A stretch of 5,381 nt of DNA from contig JANYAG010000036.1 of NCBI GenBank assembly GCA_025361465.1, positions 1 through 5,381 on the forward strand, read 5' to 3'. Source of the DNA: Gemmatimonadota bacterium. Its GTDB lineage: Bacteria; Gemmatimonadota; Gemmatimonadetes; Gemmatimonadales; GWC2-71-9. A program made the position numbers and the translations under genes. Positions 1 through 5,381 of the stretch are shown one piece after another. The notes under the pieces are model-generated. The model searched no databases. It saw nothing but the letters and a program-made list of their open reading frames with translations, and was not told the origin of the DNA. Positions within the stretch are counted from its first letter, which is position 1. Each line of letters opens with the position of its first letter.

Positions 1-354
1 CTTCGAGGTGAGCACGGCGTACTTCATCCCGGCGCGCTGCGCCGCCGCAGCCCACGCATCCGGATCCCAGGCGTGCGGGTTCCACTGCGCCAGCAGGGTG
101 TCGTACTCGCCCACCGGGATGTTGGCATTGTTCCTGATCCACTCGGCCCACTTCTCATCACCCTTCCAGGTGCCCGCGAGCACCGAGTAGAGCCCCCAGT
201 GCAGGAAGAGCCCGAACCGTGCCTCGCGCCACCAGGCCATGCGGTCCTCGCTCGTGGCGATCGTCAGCCGCGGGTCGAGGCCGCGCAGGGCGGGGATCGC
301 CAGGGCCGAGGCGGCCAGGAAATGCCGGCGTGATACCGTCGCGTCATCCTTCAT
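1..354 (-). CDS. Alpha-L-fucosidase (GH29), N-terminal part, Tat-exported
   Basis: The gene is partial: 118 residues are visible from the ATG at 354 and the 3' end lies beyond base 1. GH29 enzymes hydrolyse terminal alpha-L-fucose from glycans by a retaining mechanism. The N-terminus has a twin-arginine motif (SRRHFLA, residues 8-14) followed by a short hydrophobic stretch to about residue 23, so export of a folded enzyme to the periplasm or beyond is inferred. RFGLFLHWGLYSV (46-58) is the family signature, with His52 matching the conserved substrate-binding His. It is followed by EWIRNNANIPVGEYD (71-85) and a WNP...W segment. The visible part ends in GMKYAVLTSK, exactly where the family continues into an HHDGF motif. 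The catalytic Asp nucleophile lies outside the window. The start is supported by a G-rich Shine-Dalgarno (359-364) four bases upstream. It sits 38 bases after the phosphodiesterase gene and is probably co-transcribed with it. Confidence 0.93.
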   Translation of the reverse strand, partial: MKDDATVSRRHFLAASALAIPALRGLDPRLTIATSEDRMAWWREARFGLFLHWGLYSVLAGTWKGDEKWAEWIRNNANIPVGEYDTLLAQWNPHAWDPDAWAAAAQRAGMKYAVLTSK

Positions 355-358
355 CCGA

Positions 359-384
359 CCCCCCTTCTCTCTTCCCCCTTCTCC
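359..384 (-). repeat. Homopurine leader with a 19-nt mirror repeat
   Basis: On the minus (coding) strand, 26 consecutive purines fill most of the gap between the phosphodiesterase stop and the fucosidase start. Positions 378-360 read GGGGGAAGAGAGAAGGGGG, a perfect mirror repeat centred on 369. The final G-run (364-359) also serves as the likely ribosome binding site of the fucosidase. Homopurine mirror repeats are the classic sequence type for intramolecular triplex (H-DNA). Whether this one forms such a structure in the cell is not known; a plain purine-rich translation enhancer is the simpler reading. Confidence 0.6.
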
Positions 385-392
385 GTTCTCCG

Positions 393-1634
393 TCACTTCG
401 GCTTCACCAGCATCATCCTCGTCGAATCCATCGACCCGTCGTTCGGCGCCGGCTTCAATCCCAGGATGTCGCACAGCAGATCGTAGACGTGGATGTTCTG
501 GAACGGCTTGACCGTGATCCCCGACTTGAACGCCGGCCCCGCCGCCACGAACATCGCACCCATTGAACTGAGCTGGTTGTCGTAGCCATGCGCCCCGCCG
601 CTCGGCGGACGGGCAGCGAAGCGCGCCCTGGTCGTGATGGCCCACTGGTCGTCGGCGATCAGCACCAACGGGGTGATCCGCGGGTTGGTGCGGTAGTGGA
701 AGCGCGCGGGCACCTCGCTCTTGCGATAGACCGCCAGGTGCGGATTGGCGTTCTTGAGCTTCGCATAGACCTCCTCGAGCTTCCCCGGCTTGGGACGAAT
801 GGCTCCCAGCGGCGACCAGTCGACCACATCGACGTCGTTCATCGAGATGTAGTCGTCGAGGAAGATCGCTCGATCCGCCGCGAGTGGCGTCATGCCATGG
901 TCGGCGAGCACGATCACGTTGACTCGCCCCGACAGGCCGCGCGCCTCGATTCCCCTGACCAGCAACCCGACCATCGAGTCGACCCGCGCGATCGCGGAAT
1001 CGACCGCAGGTGTGGCGGGACCGGCCGCGTGGCCAGCATGATCGACATCGCTGTAGTAGAGCGTCACCAGCGACATCGCCTTGCCGGCGGGAAGCGTCAG
1101 CCATGTCAACACGCTGTCGATCCGAGCCGGATTGGAATAGCTGTCGTCGAACTTCATCCAGCGCGAAGGACGAACACCCTCGATGGCCGCTTCCGAGCCC
1201 GGCCAGAACACCGAGCCCGCTTGGCGACCCTGGCGCACGGCGGTCACCCAGATCGGCTCGCCACCCCACCAGCGCGCGTCGGTGACGGCAATCGAATCGG
1301 AAAGCCGAAACGTCCCCAAGAGCGAATCGCGGATGGTGTTGGCGACGATGCCATGATGCTCCGGGTAGAGTCCGGTGACGAGGGTGTAGTGGTTCGGGAA
1401 GGTCAGCGACGGGAAGGAAGGAATCATCCGTTCCGCCCGCACCCCCCGCGCCGCCAGCGCCCGGAGGTTCTTCGCCGCCGGCCGGTCGAGGTAGTCCCAC
1501 CGGAAGGCGTCGAGCGACACCAGCACCACCGCCTGGTCGCCGCCCCGGGCCACGGCAACGGGCGCGGGAGTCGGGCGTGGGGCCGTGCGGCTGCAGGCGG
1601 CCACGAGGAGCAACACGGCGAATCGGCGAATCAT
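393..1634 (-). CDS. Type I phosphodiesterase / nucleotide pyrophosphatase-family lipoprotein
   Basis: A 413-residue protein of the alkaline-phosphatase superfamily (ectonucleotide pyrophosphatase/phosphodiesterase type). It is expected to hydrolyse phosphodiester or pyrophosphate bonds with two Zn ions. Numbering from the ATG at 1634, all key motifs are visible: Asp42 in VLVSLDAFRWDY (metal ligand), the nucleophile Thr78 in SLTFPNHYTLVTGLYPEHHGI, Asp198 and His202 in DVDHAGHAAGP, Asp245-His246 in LADHGM, and His349 in GGAHGYDN. The N-terminus MIRRFAVLLLVAAC is a lipoprotein signal with Cys14 as the lipidation site; Ser15 after it favours outer-membrane sorting under the +2 rule. I chose the ATG at 1634 over a TTG two codons upstream (1640) because AGGA at 1642-1645 is spaced 7 bases from the ATG and only 1 base from the TTG. 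Its start lies 51 bases after the aldehyde dehydrogenase, and the fucosidase follows 38 bases after its stop. The natural substrate cannot be read from sequence. Confidence 0.93.
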   Translation of the reverse strand: MIRRFAVLLLVAACSRTAPRPTPAPVAVARGGDQAVVLVSLDAFRWDYLDRPAAKNLRALAARGVRAERMIPSFPSLTFPNHYTLVTGLYPEHHGIVANTIRDSLLGTFRLSDSIAVTDARWWGGEPIWVTAVRQGRQAGSVFWPGSEAAIEGVRPSRWMKFDDSYSNPARIDSVLTWLTLPAGKAMSLVTLYYSDVDHAGHAAGPATPAVDSAIARVDSMVGLLVRGIEARGLSGRVNVIVLADHGMTPLAADRAIFLDDYISMNDVDVVDWSPLGAIRPKPGKLEEVYAKLKNANPHLAVYRKSEVPARFHYRTNPRITPLVLIADDQWAITTRARFAARPPSGGAHGYDNQLSSMGAMFVAAGPAFKSGITVKPFQNIHVYDLLCDILGLKPAPNDGSMDSTRMMLVKPK

Positions 1635-1651
1635 CGTCAAATCCTGAGTGG

Positions 1652-1666
1652 GCCGCGACGAGCGGC
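1652..1666. repeat. Small GC-rich intergenic hairpin
   Basis: In the 51-base gap between the aldehyde dehydrogenase stop and the phosphodiesterase start, GCCGC (1652-1656) and GCGGC (1662-1666) form a perfect 5-bp inverted repeat with a 5-base loop. On the transcribed strand it is not followed by a run of T, so it is not a canonical intrinsic terminator. In DNA this rich in G+C such a short repeat could be chance. Confidence 0.3.
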
Positions 1667-1685
1667 GAGAGAGTGGATCATAGCC

Positions 1686-3050
1686 CTATTTCACGTAGAT
1701 GGTCTTGACGTTGACAAATTCACGAATGCCGTGGGAGGAGAGCTCCCGGCCATAGCCGCTTTCCTTCACGCCGCCGAATGGCAGGCGCGGATCCGACTTG
1801 ACCAGCGAGTTGACGAAGCATGAGCCCGCCCAGAGTTCCTCGGTGGCAATGCGCTCGCCCCGCGCCACGTCGCGGGTGAACACCGCCGCTCCCAGCCCGA
1901 AGACCGTGTCATTGGCCACCTTGATGGCGGCCTTCTCGTTCTTGACCGGGATGATCGCCGCCACCGGACCGAACAACTCCTCGGAGTACGCCGCCATCCC
2001 CTTCCGCACGTTGGTGAGCACCGTCGGCGGATAGAAGGCGCCCGGGCCTTCGGGGACAATGCCGCCCAGCAGGCACTTCGCCCCCTTGGCAATGCTCGCC
2101 ACCACCTGTGCGTGCAGCTCGTCGCGCAGGTCACGCCGGGCCTGCGGGCCAACGTCGACGCCCTGTGCCAGCGGGTTGCCCATCCGCGCGCGGCCCATGC
2201 GCAACACGAACCGGCGCTCGAATTCCTCGCGCACCGCGTCGACCACGATGAAGCGCTTGGCCGCAATGCAGCTCTGGCCCGAGTTGATCAGGCGACTGGC
2301 GACGCAGGTCTCGACCGCCAGCTCCAGGTCAGCATCGGCCAGCACCAGATAGGGATCGCTGCCACCGAGTTCGAGCACGGACTTCTTCAGCCGATCACCC
2401 GCCTGCTTGGCGACGCTTCGCCCGGCTGCGGTGCTGCCGGTGAGCGTGACGGCGCGCACCGCATCGTGCCGGAGGACCGTCTTCAGCTGGACATGGTCGA
2501 TCAGCAGGGTGCGGAACACTCCAGCGGGGAAGCCGGCGTCACGGAAGACCGCTTCGATGGCCAGCGCGCAACCGGGGACGTTCGACGCGTGCTTCAACAG
2601 GCCGACATTCCCCGCCATGAGTGTCGGCGCGGCAAAGCGGAAGAGCTGCCAGAAGGGGAAGTTCCAGGGCATCACCGCGAGCACGGCGCCAAGAGGCCGG
2701 TACGCCACCAAGCTGCGCGTGGCATCGGTCTCGACGAGCTCGTCGGCGAGGAACGCCTCGGCATGCTCGGCGTAGTACTCACAGACCCAGACACACTTCT
2801 CGATTTCGGTGCGCCCCTGGGCCAGCGGCTTGCCCATCTCCACCGCCATCAGGCGGGACAGCGGCTCGATCTGCCGCCGGAGCTCGGTGGCAGCCGCTCG
2901 CATCAGGTCGGCACGTTCGGCAAAGGTGGTCCGATGCCAGCTCTCGAACGCCTTGCCTGACTCGCGCAGTGCGGCGCGCAGCTCGACGGGCGACATCAAA
3001 TCGTATGAGCCGACCGTGGTGTCGTCGGCAGGGTTGATGGCCGTGATCAT
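1686..3050 (-). CDS. NAD(P)-dependent aldehyde dehydrogenase, succinate-semialdehyde dehydrogenase type
   Basis: A complete 454-residue aldehyde dehydrogenase, full length for the short succinate-semialdehyde dehydrogenase group (E. coli YneI/Sad is about 460). It is soluble and should oxidise an aldehyde such as succinate semialdehyde to the acid. Visible motifs: PWNFPFWQ (128-135, oxyanion Asn130), Lys153 in LLKHASNVP (cofactor binding), TGS (204-206), general base Glu227 in LELGGSDP, catalytic Cys261 in NSGQSCIAAKR, Glu358 and Phe360 in SEELFGPVA, and FGGVKESGYGRE (425-436). The phrases EYYAEHAEAFL, YRPLGAVLAVMPWNFPFWQ and LLKHASNVPGCA closely resemble Sad/YneI, which is why I favour that subgroup. 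Substrate remains inferred, since other semialdehydes are possible. No GABA aminotransferase or transporter is next to it. The ATG has a GAGGG (3055-3059) only four bases upstream, inside a hairpin. It follows the DUF4824-like gene by 50 bases. Confidence 0.92.
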   Translation of the reverse strand: MITAINPADDTTVGSYDLMSPVELRAALRESGKAFESWHRTTFAERADLMRAAATELRRQIEPLSRLMAVEMGKPLAQGRTEIEKCVWVCEYYAEHAEAFLADELVETDATRSLVAYRPLGAVLAVMPWNFPFWQLFRFAAPTLMAGNVGLLKHASNVPGCALAIEAVFRDAGFPAGVFRTLLIDHVQLKTVLRHDAVRAVTLTGSTAAGRSVAKQAGDRLKKSVLELGGSDPYLVLADADLELAVETCVASRLINSGQSCIAAKRFIVVDAVREEFERRFVLRMGRARMGNPLAQGVDVGPQARRDLRDELHAQVVASIAKGAKCLLGGIVPEGPGAFYPPTVLTNVRKGMAAYSEELFGPVAAIIPVKNEKAAIKVANDTVFGLGAAVFTRDVARGERIATEELWAGSCFVNSLVKSDPRLPFGGVKESGYGRELSSHGIREFVNVKTIYVK

Positions 3051-3053
3051 TGG

Positions 3054-3078
3054 TCCCTCGCGTGCGGGGTACGAGGGA
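3054..3078. promoter_or_regulatory. Hairpin covering the aldehyde dehydrogenase ribosome binding site
   Basis: TCCCTCG (3054-3060) and CGAGGGA (3072-3078) form a perfect 7-bp inverted repeat with an 11-base loop. It lies in the 50-base gap just upstream of the aldehyde dehydrogenase start at 3050. In the mRNA the proximal arm contains GAGGG, the only plausible Shine-Dalgarno for that start, so folding would hide it. No U-tract follows, so it is not a standard terminator. A regulatory role (translation control or a protein-binding palindrome) is inference. Confidence 0.4.
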
Positions 3079-3100
3079 AACTAGTCCATCGCGGGATTGG

Positions 3101-3781
3101 TTACGGGCGGACGACCCGCTCGATCCAGAGGCCGCCGGCCGGGCCGTTGGCGATGACCGCCCGCGTGGTACTGCCGCGGCACCCGGACACGGCCTTCACC
3201 TGACGAAGGACGCGATCCTGTTCGGCGGTGATGTGCAGCGCAGCGGGAATCAGTTCGAGAACGCCGAAGCGCATCACCCTGCGCTCGAGTCGCCGGCCGG
3301 GATTCGGAGTGCTGTCGGCGGCGGCCGCAACATCCGGGACGGGACGGAACGACCAGCCCACGCGGACTCGGGCAACGATCGATGTGGTGTCGCGCCACAC
3401 ACCAGCACGAGATGCCCCGAGTTCCTCGACCACCAACCGCCCACCCCCACTGCTGTCGGGCCGGAGTCGCGCCCACGCCGGGCGCGGTGCGGGCCAGCGC
3501 CCGGCCGGCGGCTTGCTCACGCCCAGCAGTGCCGAGTCGGCGCGGTCAAACCCCAGGGCGACCAGCTGATCGGCGGTGATGCCGATGTCGGACCCGGCAA
3601 CCTCCTCGGCCAGCTGGAACCGCAGCGTCTGCGACGGACTCCCGGCGGCTTCGTTGCCGACATCCTCCGCGCATGTCACCATGGCGACCCGACCGATCGC
3701 GTGCTGCTGTTCACGCCAGGCCGGGAGGATCCCCAGCGCGCTGGTGACCAGCACAATTGCCGCCGGCAGGAGCCATTTCAT
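3101..3781 (-). CDS. Membrane-anchored uncharacterised protein, DUF4824-like
   Basis: A 226-residue protein of unknown function. The N-terminus (MKWLLPAAIVLVTSALGILPAW, about residues 3-22) is a single membrane anchor or uncleaved signal, placing the rest outside the inner membrane. The order of weak motifs recalls DUF4824 from memory: a TLRFQL strand (52-57), DQLVALGFD (71-79), a P-rich loop with PAWARLRPD (101-109), a LVVEELG segment (116-122) and a late LELIPAALHI stretch (175-184). This assignment is tentative. Two cysteines, Cys37 and Cys201, could form a disulfide in the periplasm. The ATG at 3781 is chosen because AAGGTG (3790-3795) lies 8 bases upstream and because it overlaps the upstream stop as ATGA, a sign of translational coupling. 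A longer in-frame start at 3868 would bury the hydrophobic N-terminus and overlap the upstream gene by about 90 bases. It probably works with the polytopic partner encoded just upstream. Confidence 0.72.
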   Translation of the reverse strand: MKWLLPAAIVLVTSALGILPAWREQQHAIGRVAMVTCAEDVGNEAAGSPSQTLRFQLAEEVAGSDIGITADQLVALGFDRADSALLGVSKPPAGRWPAPRPAWARLRPDSSGGGRLVVEELGASRAGVWRDTTSIVARVRVGWSFRPVPDVAAAADSTPNPGRRLERRVMRFGVLELIPAALHITAEQDRVLRQVKAVSGCRGSTTRAVIANGPAGGLWIERVVRP

Positions 3782-4824
3782 GTCCGCAACACCTTTCGAC
3801 TGCGCAGCTGCCGCAACAGGAGCAGCACCAGCACGGCCAGGAATCCAACCAGCAGGAAGAAGAGCCACTTCGGCAGGTAATCCCAGAACCAGGCGTGCAG
3901 ACGGAGCAACAGGAACATTGACAGAAACGCCGTGCCGATGATGGTGATGCTTCGCGACGCACGACGCAGACCCACGACGACCAGCCAGGGGAACACGATG
4001 GCACCGGCAACCTGATAGACGCCCTCGAGGACGCTCTGGTTGATACCGCCGAAGCTGCTGGTTTGGCCGTTCTGGCCGAGCGTGAGCAGGGCGATCGAGA
4101 GCCCGAGCGCTCCGGTGACCCGCCAGATGGGCCCGTATCCCGCCGGCCGCGGCAGCAGGCGCGGCATCACCATGCAGAGGGCCCCCATGACCAGCAACGG
4201 CTCCATGCCGTCGATGCCGTCACGCCACCAGAGGCCGCGGGTGATCGCGGCGAGCGACCAGAGCCATCCCCCGATCATCCCGATCCCGCCCAACAGAGGC
4301 AGCCCGAGCCGGTAGAGATACGCCAACGCGAGGGAGAAGGCGCCGATGACCAGCAGGATGTTGCGTGAATCGGGAAGGTTGAAGAGCGAACCCATCGCCA
4401 CGAGGTCGATCCAGAACGCAATCACCGCCACCGTGGCCATGATGGAGGCGATGTACCCGCTCGCCTCCCGCCGGCTGGCGAAGTCGGTCAGGAACGCCAT
4501 GATGATCGGCGGGAGGGTCACCAGCAGCAGTTGCGGCGCCACGGTGAGGTTGCCCCACACCGACGCGACGAAGAAGCCGTAGGCAGCCGACAACGCCGCC
4601 GCGCCGAGCACGGTGGCGATCCGCATCCCGATGGAGAGTTGCGCCGCGGCGGCGGTGAGGTCGACATCCTCCTGGCGCGCGAACGAGGCGAGCAGCGCGT
4701 CATGATGCGCGCGGATCGCCTCAGTTGCCGCCGGATCAAGCGACACGCCCTCCGCCTGGAGGCGGGCGAGTTCGTCGCGGAATCCGACAATCGCAGAGGC
4801 GCGGGACTGGGCCTGGGAAGCCAT
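3778..4824 (-). CDS. Polytopic membrane protein, DUF2157/DUF4401-like
   Basis: A 348-residue integral membrane protein of unknown function. Residues 1-62 are polar and helical (about 10-50 rich in Ala, Arg, Glu), likely a cytoplasmic N-terminal domain. About ten hydrophobic segments follow, near 67-89, 97-115, 123-147, 154-170, 174-195, 208-220, 233-250, 268-286, 291-307 and 319-337. The C-terminal pattern WFWDYLPKWLFFLLVGFLAVLVLLLL followed by a basic tail resembles the end of DUF2157/DUF4401 proteins. Those often sit beside a single-pass partner (GDYXXLXY or DUF4824 type), as here. The start is uncertain: I prefer the ATG at 4824, which has a weak GGG about 4 bases upstream; an in-frame TTG at 4848 would add 8 residues but has no visible Shine-Dalgarno. 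The stop overlaps the next gene's start as ATGA (3778-3781), so the two products are probably made together. Confidence 0.78.
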   Translation of the reverse strand: MASQAQSRASAIVGFRDELARLQAEGVSLDPAATEAIRAHHDALLASFARQEDVDLTAAAAQLSIGMRIATVLGAAALSAAYGFFVASVWGNLTVAPQLLLVTLPPIIMAFLTDFASRREASGYIASIMATVAVIAFWIDLVAMGSLFNLPDSRNILLVIGAFSLALAYLYRLGLPLLGGIGMIGGWLWSLAAITRGLWWRDGIDGMEPLLVMGALCMVMPRLLPRPAGYGPIWRVTGALGLSIALLTLGQNGQTSSFGGINQSVLEGVYQVAGAIVFPWLVVVGLRRASRSITIIGTAFLSMFLLLRLHAWFWDYLPKWLFFLLVGFLAVLVLLLLRQLRSRKVLRT

Positions 4825-4851
4825 CGAACCCAAGCTACGGTTCGCCAATCA

Positions 4852-4880
4852 GCCGAGCAATGGGAACATTTTTGCTCGGC
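4852..4880. repeat. Perfect 9-bp inverted repeat between two membrane-protein genes
   Basis: GCCGAGCAA (4852-4860) and TTGCTCGGC (4872-4880) are exact reverse complements around an 11-base AT-rich loop. The repeat begins 9 bases after the DUF2892 stop and ends 27 bases before the preferred start of the next gene. On the transcribed (minus) strand the stem is followed by TGATTGGCG, with no U-tract. It could be a non-canonical terminator separating the RND/DUF2892 unit from the downstream genes, an mRNA-stabilising stem, or an operator for the downstream gene. Sequence alone does not decide. Confidence 0.55.
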
Positions 4881-4889
4881 AATCGCGAA

Positions 4890-5102
4890 TCAGGCGCCCT
4901 GCTTACCACCCTTGCAGCCGAACAGCCCCGCGGCGCCGAGGATCTTCTCGAGCGGGCAGAAGTTGGTGAAGCTCGACTGCAGCAGGTTCAGCCCGACAAA
5001 GGCGGTGAAGAAGAACCAGCCCGGGTGCACCCAGACGCCCAGGGCCAGTGACACCAGGACAAAGACACCGGCGAATCGCCGAATGACCGCTTCAGGACAC
5101 AT
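4890..5102 (-). CDS. DUF2892 (YgaP-like transmembrane) small membrane protein
   Basis: A 70-residue inner-membrane protein. Two hydrophobic segments (about 10-25 and 27-44) with little polar sequence between them form a helical hairpin. GVWVHPGWFFFTAFVGLNLLQSSFTNFCPLEKIL (22-55) is the hallmark of the DUF2892 family, which also forms the membrane part of rhodanese YgaP. No rhodanese domain is attached here. Three cysteines are present: Cys2, Cys49 in the family FCPLEKIL motif, and Cys63 near the C-terminus in FGCKGG. The ATG at 5102 is chosen for its strong GGAGG (5107-5111), 4 bases upstream; a longer in-frame start at 5132 would add ten residues without family support. It begins inside the last codons of the RND permease gene (11-base overlap), so the two are one operon. 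The molecular function of stand-alone DUF2892 proteins is not established. Confidence 0.9.
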   Translation of the reverse strand: MCPEAVIRRFAGVFVLVSLALGVWVHPGWFFFTAFVGLNLLQSSFTNFCPLEKILGAAGLFGCKGGKQGA

Positions 5103-5381
5103 GAATCCTCCGAGGTGTAACCAATGGACCACGACGACGAAGTTCCCAGTAGAGCAGCGGCACGATCACCATCGTCAGGGCCGTGGCCACCACCGCGCCA
5201 CTCATCAGCGCCACGGCCAGCCCCTGGAAGATCGGATCGAGCACCATCACCAGGCCACCGGCCACCACGGCCGCGGCGGTGAGCGCGATCGGCCGGAAGC
5301 GCACCGTGCCCGCTTCGATCACGGCATCGGCCAGCGAGGTGCCCCGTTCTTCGGCGAGCTGGATGAAGTCCACCAGCAGGA
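5092..5381 (-). CDS. RND-family efflux permease, C-terminal end
   Basis: Only the last 95 complete codons are in the window; the gene starts beyond base 5381. RND permeases are trimeric inner-membrane proton antiporters that pump drugs, metals or lipids through a tripartite complex with an adaptor and an outer-membrane channel. The visible start LLVDFIQLAEERG is the end of the TM10 region (family pattern N-x-I-L-L-V-D-F). It is followed by AVIEAGTVRFRPIALTAA (19-36 of the visible part, with the conserved RxRPI), then TM11 (about 30-47), DPIFQGLA (48-55) and TM12 (about 53-77), and a short basic tail ending in RRIHVS. The substrate class (drug versus metal) cannot be told from this end. The reading frame has no internal stop. 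Its final 11 bases overlap the DUF2892 gene. Confidence 0.93.
   Translation of the reverse strand, partial: LLVDFIQLAEERGTSLADAVIEAGTVRFRPIALTAAAVVAGGLVMVLDPIFQGLAVALMSGAVVATALTMVIVPLLYWELRRRGPLVTPRRIHVS

Noticed and set aside
588..1823. Long plus-strand open frame of 411 codons
   Set aside because: It lies antisense to the phosphodiesterase gene, whose catalytic motifs are all intact. The translation is rich in Arg, His, Asp and Gly with no recognisable domain, typical of an antisense shadow in GC-rich DNA.
2112..2960. Plus-strand open frame of 282 codons
   Set aside because: It is fully antisense to the intact aldehyde dehydrogenase and its translation shows no family features.
3101..3868. 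Longer form of the DUF4824-like protein starting at 3868
   Set aside because: It would overlap the upstream gene by about 90 bases and put 29 Ala/Gly/Pro-rich residues ahead of a normal membrane anchor. The start at 3781 has a better ribosome binding site and an ATGA overlap.
3050..3880. Plus-strand open frame of 276 codons
   Set aside because: It is antisense to the DUF4824-like gene and the end of the membrane-protein gene. The minus-strand reading has an ATGA junction and a membrane anchor, while the plus-strand translation is Arg/Pro-rich and of low credibility.
4824..4848. Possible leaderless promoter (TTGCTC, 17 bases, TAGCTT) ahead of the membrane pair
   Set aside because: The -10 matches the consensus at only three of six positions and the -35 lies in the inverted repeat arm; too weak to list as a promoter.
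1..5381. tRNA or rRNA genes, CRISPR repeats, insertion sequences, attachment sites
   Set aside because: No direct-repeat array, transposase reading frame, terminal inverted repeats or RNA-gene signature was seen. Nearly the whole window is accounted for by coding sequence, and no gap exceeds about 70 bases.

Overview
This is a compact, GC-rich bacterial window (roughly 64% G+C by eye). Every gene I can support lies on the minus strand, so the biological reading order runs from base 5381 down to base 1. Tight packing, a lipoprotein signal, a Tat signal and an RND efflux pump point to a Gram-negative (two-membrane) bacterium. Gene styles and composition would fit Gemmatimonadota or a similar environmental phylum, but no marker gene is present, so this is only a guess.

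In transcription order: (1) 5381-5092 is the C-terminal end of an RND efflux permease, cut by the window edge. (2) 5102-4890 is a 70-residue DUF2892-type inner-membrane protein with a strong Shine-Dalgarno; its start lies inside the end of the RND gene (11-base overlap). (3) A 66-base gap holds a perfect 9-bp inverted repeat (4852-4880). (4) 4824-3778 is a polytopic membrane protein of the DUF2157/DUF4401 kind. (5) 3781-3101 is a membrane-anchored protein resembling DUF4824, joined to the previous gene by an ATGA overlap. (6) A 50-base gap carries a hairpin that would cover the next ribosome binding site. (7) 3050-1686 is a complete NAD(P)-dependent aldehyde dehydrogenase closest to short (YneI/Sad-type) succinate-semialdehyde dehydrogenases. 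(8) 1634-393 is an exported lipoprotein of the type I phosphodiesterase / nucleotide pyrophosphatase family. (9) A 38-base gap contains a homopurine mirror repeat. (10) 354-1 is the start of a Tat-exported GH29 alpha-L-fucosidase, cut by the window edge.

The genes form at least two functional blocks. RND plus DUF2892 is an efflux/membrane module. DUF2157/DUF4401 plus the DUF4824-like protein is a coupled, uncharacterised membrane pair and the best candidate here for something undescribed. The aldehyde dehydrogenase, phosphodiesterase and fucosidase follow with 38-51 base gaps and could be co-transcribed; they look metabolic and catabolic. I see no mobile element, CRISPR array, tRNA, rRNA or clear rho-independent terminator with a U-tract.
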